Positions 59,751-64,000 of a stretch of DNA of 64,000 nt are shown here, in pieces. The stretch spans positions 35,265 to 99,264 of the forward strand of contig JASANC010005700.1 in assembly GCA_030248135.1 (NCBI GenBank), in the 5' to 3' direction. Positions within the stretch are counted from its first letter, which is position 1. Each line of letters opens with the position of its first letter. A program made the position numbers and the translations under genes. Source of the stretch: Theristus sp. LFF4_11 (taxonomy: Eukaryota; Nematoda; Chromadorea; Monhysterida; Xyalidae). The notes below the pieces were generated by a model. The model had not been told where the DNA came from. It did no database searches and saw only the letters and a program-made list of their open reading frames with translations.

Positions 59751-59907
59751 AAAGTCCTAGTCTGAAGCCGGTACACCTTACTTATAGCACAGTCACAAAC
59801 CACACACACACACGTGCTGCTGTGATATCGTGTGCGTGTCGTTGTGTTTGTGACTTTGTAACAGCATTACTGTGTAATAAACAGTATGGGTCTTTAGACT
59901 CGGACTT
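59751..59907. mobile_element. 157-bp foldback MITE (AAAGTCCTAGTCTGAAG family)
   Basis: The left end AAAGTCCTAGTCTGAAG is mirrored by CTTTAGACTCGGACTTT at the right. The interior is CA/GT-rich and also partly self-complementary. Related ends occur at 60648-60751, 41757-41812 and, as single ends, near 38240 and 39850. Confidence 0.6.
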
Positions 59908-60647
59908 TAGGCAGGTTTGTTGCGACTGTCTGGTACTTTTAGTGTTAATCTGCTGTTGTCATTATCTGTTGGTATCGAAGTCGACATAACGTTGACTAAG
60001 ATAGGTTTTGTTGCAAACCGTGTTTGGTCGGTTCATACGCGCTGATGCACTTGCAGGTTTTATGTGTCTCTTATACTGGTGAATATTCCATAAAACTGCT
60101 CTCCTCGTCACATGACATCATTGCAGTTGTTGTCGCAGCTTGGAACAAATTTCATTAGCTTATGACGTTTGCAGTGTTTTCATGCTGTTGTTCAGTGAGT
60201 GCGAATGAACATGTCACTTCTTCGCAGGGAACAGAACGCGCGTGAACTTGAATGAAAGACGAAGCCGTGGATTGGAATCAGAGAGCTTCTTCCTTAGTTT
60301 TTTCAACCCGATTCCGTTCTTTCATTTGCGCTCTGTGGTGTTTGGGAAATGTTGACAGGCTCATTCGAACATATGCTCTATCCACCGTTGTCTCCACGTC
60401 TAGTATTTATTGTGTTTTCTTCTGTGTCTTTTGTTATTGTGCACCCGATTGTCCTCCAAATCACGGAATAAAGTCATTCTCCGAGATTTGTCTATGCTTG
60501 TCCATGTTGTCTATGTCCGTGCTTGCTAGCGTTGCAACAATTATTTGCAAAATCAGATCAGTGCGCCATTTTACCACAGTTTCTATCCGTTTTATTTTGG
60601 TGCAAAGCATCAATCAATAATTCGTTTCCGATTTTGTCTTTGTTGTG

Positions 60648-60751
60648 AAGTCCTAGTTTCAAGACATTGCAATATGTTTGTTTGTCGTGGTCACAGCACA
60701 GTGCAACATTACTGTGTTTAACAGAGTGTACTGTCTTCAGACCAGGACTTT
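60648..60751. mobile_element. 104-bp foldback MITE, same family
   Basis: AAGTCCTAGTTTCAAGACA at the left and GTCTTCAGACCAGGACTT at the right form the inverted ends. It is smaller than the copy at 59751 and differs inside. Confidence 0.6.
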
Positions 60752-61470
60752 AATAAATTTTTGCTTCATTGGATTTTGTTGTGGAGTGATTCAGCCGATA
60801 GCTGGGTTGTCAAATTCACGCACTTGACTCTTTGAAAGTTATTTGCATGCAGTGGAAACACCTGTTTTTTAATGTTTCGTGCGAGAAAAGCGTGGTATAC
60901 TCTGCATTTCACAAATTTTCAGTTGTTGCTGCACTTTATCCATTGGTTACTGAGTAATGGAATGTGAGACGTGAGAGTCACGGTGAGGTTATGCCCATAT
61001 AGGTGATCTATGATTTCTACCCCTTTGTTTTGCTTGTATTCGTTTCACTAAACTTTATTATTATGAAATGTTGAAATACATTCTAGTCTTCGGTTTCTTG
61101 GTCTATTATCATTGCAGCTTGTTTTGGTCATTCATGTTTTTATGAGGTTTTTTACTCTTGGTTCTGTTCAATCAATGTCAAAGACTATTCTATTCAGTGT
61201 TTTATGCTGGTTATGCGTTCGGCTAAAACCGTTGCGGGCTATCGACCCAACTATAGTTGTTGAAAAGAGCTTTAATTCAATTGGATGTTGTTGAGAGCTG
61301 ATGAACTTTCGTAAAATTCTGGTGAACTAGCTTGTTTTCATTTCAATTTTTTTATTAATAACCGACAGAGAAATATACTCAAAAGTTTTGGAAGAAGAAC
61401 ATGGCATAGTGGTGTGAACTTGATGAGTTACAAGGCACGTCTACATACAGTCACAGTTATCAATAGTCTT

Positions 61471-63950
61471 TCAGACGGTACACGGGCAGAATCTGAGCGT
61501 GCGATCAAAGAGTCCCTCGAGATAGTTCACAATGAGGTACAGTCCACGTATCAACGGCTCCGCCTTGTTCTCCGGTGCCCCGTCGCCCGTCAGCAATGCA
61601 CAGCCCGCCTTCACCAATTGACCGATGCCTCCAAACGGCACGCTCTCCTTGTAGCAGCGCACCGCAAGGTCATCCGATGCTTTCAGCCAGTCAATGCCGC
61701 TCGATTTACTAAGTCTGCGGAAACAATTGGGACATGCTTGTGTCGACGCAGAAAACCAAAACAGCTGTAGTACACACTGTCCAAAGTTGACACGCTGAGT
61801 GACTCAACGTTTTTTCCAAACATTTGTTGAGCGTGCTGCGCTGTCTCAAAAGAATGTTGGAAAAAAGTATATTGAGTTGCTATTCTCCGTTACTACTATC
61901 CTTTCAAATTCAATCAATATGACGCATCCGATACTGCTAGACTCACAAAGCGTCATTGATGATGTGCAGACATGCTTCAAAGTCGTCGTGTTTGGCGGTG
62001 CGTCTGATCGCACTGTGGATCGTCTTCACCTGATCAACCAGTCGCCGTTGCACGCTGTTCATGCAGTCGCACACAACGCGCATGTCTGCCAACAGCTGGC
62101 TGCTGCTGCACGCACCACTGAAATGCGGAGAAGGGGCTTTTGTCGGTTGAAGCTATTCATCCTGCAGCATGCTCTTGATTTCATCAGATTTTGTTGATTG
62201 GCTGGTGTGGTGAAAAAAATGTGGTCCTGCACAACGAGTTTTAGTCCAGATTCAAAATGTGTACCCAGCATTGAAGAACAGTAATGTACTCAACAAACTT
62301 GTTGAGTAACCACCGTTCATCGCTGGACCTTCAACAATTCGTCGATGAACCAAATGGCTACTAAATAATATTTTGTTGAGTAGTATTCGGTTGGTCAACA
62401 GACTGAAGATAATTAGGCCTCTTTGACATACGTAACCAAAAGTCGATCGACAATTTGGCGAGTAACCGGTACAGCCACTAAATTTCTTGATTATGTTTGC
62501 TCAATGAACGTCTGTCGAATGTCGCCACCTGGCGTGCTGCTCTGCACAAGCGTCATACAAGCGGCAGTGCCGATGCAAGTCGTGCGTCTGCGTGCGCATG
62601 TCAAACCAGCAGTCCTCCGAGCTGGCAGCACGCATTGTGCCGTTGTACTTTGACCATCGACACACGTCATGCCGGCTCCTGGTCAGCATGTGCGCTTTGA
62701 ACGCTGTCAACCTGACGAAACATACGGCACTTGCACAGAATTCAAGACATTCGGCCGTTTTTATGGCGGAGACTGCACACCACAAAGAAAGTATGTAGTG
62801 TGCACCTTAGCTCTTGCTTTTAGTTCGGGTTAGAACGCAAGACCAGACTTTGCAATTTCAAATCTTGCATCGTGACCAACGGTTGACCAATCAACTTGGT
62901 CAGTATCTTGTCAGCCTTTTTGTGATTGCACAGATTGCGGTGTTTTCCATCTACGTTCTCAGTGTCAGCACTGAACGCACTTCTCTGGCGTGCTGTGCGC
63001 GAGTGGCTCGTCCCAGTTGTGCCAGCTGTCAACAGCAGCGTCAACGTCAAACGTCGGCATGCGTTCTCGTACGCAACGCCGTGCCTCCCGCAACACCAGC
63101 CGCTGCATTGTGCGCGCCTCACAACGCTGATTGCTCACTTGGCCGCTGACGACACGATCGCGCAGAAAGGTCACCAACTGCAAGCATATTTTCAGCTAAA
63201 ATGAACGCACTAGTTCCGCAAGGGAGCTTGATGAAGTGAGTGCAAGTTTTAGCAGAAAGTCTGACGTCGAGAACGAGCAGTTTTTGTTTTTAACTTGCAC
63301 TTTTTTATCCGCCCACCATTTTAGCTCACACTTGAACAGATGACACAGGCGGAGTCGAAGCTGAAACCGTCCGCATCCAAGTGAGCGTCGTTCAGGTAGC
63401 ACAGGCGGTCGATGCTCGCTTGTCTGTGAAGACAGGAAACACACTTTTCAGAGTATTTTGCATAATTTCGTAAAACGTTTGGGTTGGTGAAGTAGTTTTT
63501 TGAAAAGTTCTTAATCCAAATGTGTGATTGTTTCAAATGTTGTCCAGGTGGCAAGTTGGCCAGTTGGCCATCTGTCCAGGGCACCAGTTTTCAGATGTCT
63601 GTTTGCTGGTTTTTCAGCTGGCTGGTTGGTCGGATGTTCAGTCGACATTTAATAAAGTGCAACCTTCTTGTATTCCTGAAGCATCGTTTTGCAGTGCTCT
63701 TCAGCGCATCGGCGTATTCGCGGTCCAGTTCGGACGCTTGCGAACGTGCCCGTTTGTTGACACACTTTGACAGCGTCTGGTAGTCACTGGTGGTGCAGTC
63801 TCCGTTCACTTCAGCAAACGTTGACAAGCTCATCTGCAATTTCATCAACGATTGCTTAGCTTTCTATTTTTAAACATATTTTAAAAAAGCACTTAGTTCT
63901 ATTCTCACCGCAGTGCTCAGACAGCAGATGACGAAAGCGCTGCTTTGCAT
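61471..63950 (-). CDS. Secreted Cys-rich protein, family not recognised
   Basis: Seven exons on the minus strand: 63950-63909, 63833-63664, 63423-63330, 63177-62981, 62711-62529, 62117-61947 and 61714-61471. Every junction has GT-AG ends and matching phase, giving 1101 nt and 366 aa. It starts MQSSAFVICCLSTA plus exon 2, a short signal peptide. Cys residues are spaced through all later exons, e.g. GDCTTSDYQTLSKC, RLCYLNDAHLDADG, VISSC-type ACVICSS, HCRLYDAC and VVCDCMNS. The chain is helix-rich and charged, resembling nematode secreted helical Cys-rich proteins, but I cannot place it in a named family. Exon 6 could instead read into a stop at 61943 (286 aa); the consensus donor GTGAGT and a strong acceptor (TTTCCGCAG) favour splicing to exon 7. 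It is convergent with the PTH2 gene. Confidence 0.65.
62287..62382. repeat. 96-bp foldback element in an intron
   Basis: TACTCAACAAAC at the left and TTTTGTTGAGTA at the right are inverted, with a second inner match (GTTCATCG / CGATGAAC). It sits in the intron between exons 5 and 6 of the Cys-rich gene. Confidence 0.5.
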
Positions 63951-64000
63951 TGCGGTAACGATGTGCAATATATATTTTTTTGTTTGCTTTCCAACACTTA

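Larger units (their letters stand above)
59560..61470. other. Intergenic between PTH2 and the Cys-rich gene; two foldback MITEs
   Basis: Apart from the two short foldback elements (59751-59907 and 60648-60751), I see only unsupported short frames. The 3' UTRs of the two convergent genes must end here, but I cannot place the polyadenylation sites with confidence. Confidence 0.4.

Noticed and set aside
1..64000. CRISPR array, phage, plasmid or bacterial operon
   Set aside because: The tandem arrays have no spacers, the genes are interrupted by spliceosomal introns and all recognised proteins are animal families.

Overview
This is a eukaryotic, intron-rich genomic window, most likely from a nematode. 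The evidence is indirect but consistent. There is a LAMA1/2-type (lam-3-like) laminin alpha gene with about 49 short exons, an HMBOX-type homeobox gene, a Kunitz plus lustrin-type Cys-rich secreted protein, and a peptidyl-tRNA hydrolase 2 carrying a UBA domain. Pyrimidine-AG acceptors lie directly upstream of several start codons, as expected for spliced-leader trans-splicing, and there are degenerate stretches of the nematode telomere motif GCCTAA. I cannot name the species; the TE load and gene spacing would fit a clade I (Dorylaimia) nematode, but that is a guess.

Layout. 1-5.3 kb: no gene seen, with nested inverted-repeat (foldback) elements at 3.5-5.0 kb. 5.3-9.64 kb (minus): a ten-exon HMBOX1-like homeobox gene whose splice phases all agree. 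9.64-19.8 kb: a long spacer with at least four TIR/foldback transposon relics and a tRNA-like sequence. 19.8-36.9 kb (plus): the laminin alpha gene. It runs signal peptide, LN, LE repeats, L4a, LE repeats, L4b, LE repeats, coiled coil, LG1, LG2 and only part of LG3. One intron holds a small secreted-peptide gene on the other strand, another a mariner-type element abutting the 3' splice site, another a 261-bp MITE, and another a 214-bp insertion with 12-bp target-site duplications. 37.9-38.8 kb (minus): Kunitz/lustrin protein. 39.5-40.0 kb (minus): a predicted 64-aa signal-peptide or single-span protein. 41.4-44.6 kb (minus): a 278-aa acidic, probably tail-anchored protein. 45.8-51.0 kb: repeat-dense, with homopolymers, two tandem arrays (about 171 bp x 3 and about 149 bp x 12), a repeated 145-bp element and a 1.2-kb TIR element. 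51.6-52.1 kb (minus): the start and first half of a SYNJ2BP/OMP25-type PDZ protein. 52.2-56.2 kb: telomere-like sequence, then a 1.83-kb foldback element built around three 367-bp repeats, then telomere-like sequence again. 56.7-59.6 kb (plus): UBA-PTH2 peptidyl-tRNA hydrolase, six exons. 61.5-63.95 kb (minus): a seven-exon secreted Cys-rich protein of unknown family.

The genes do not form an obvious pathway or operon. Laminin alpha, the Kunitz/lustrin protein and the Cys-rich protein are extracellular. The PDZ and tail-anchored proteins would be membrane proteins, and they may even be two ends of one gene. The homeobox protein is nuclear and PTH2 is cytosolic or mitochondrial. Gene models were built by hand from splice sites, reading phase and family similarity; no alignment or search was run.
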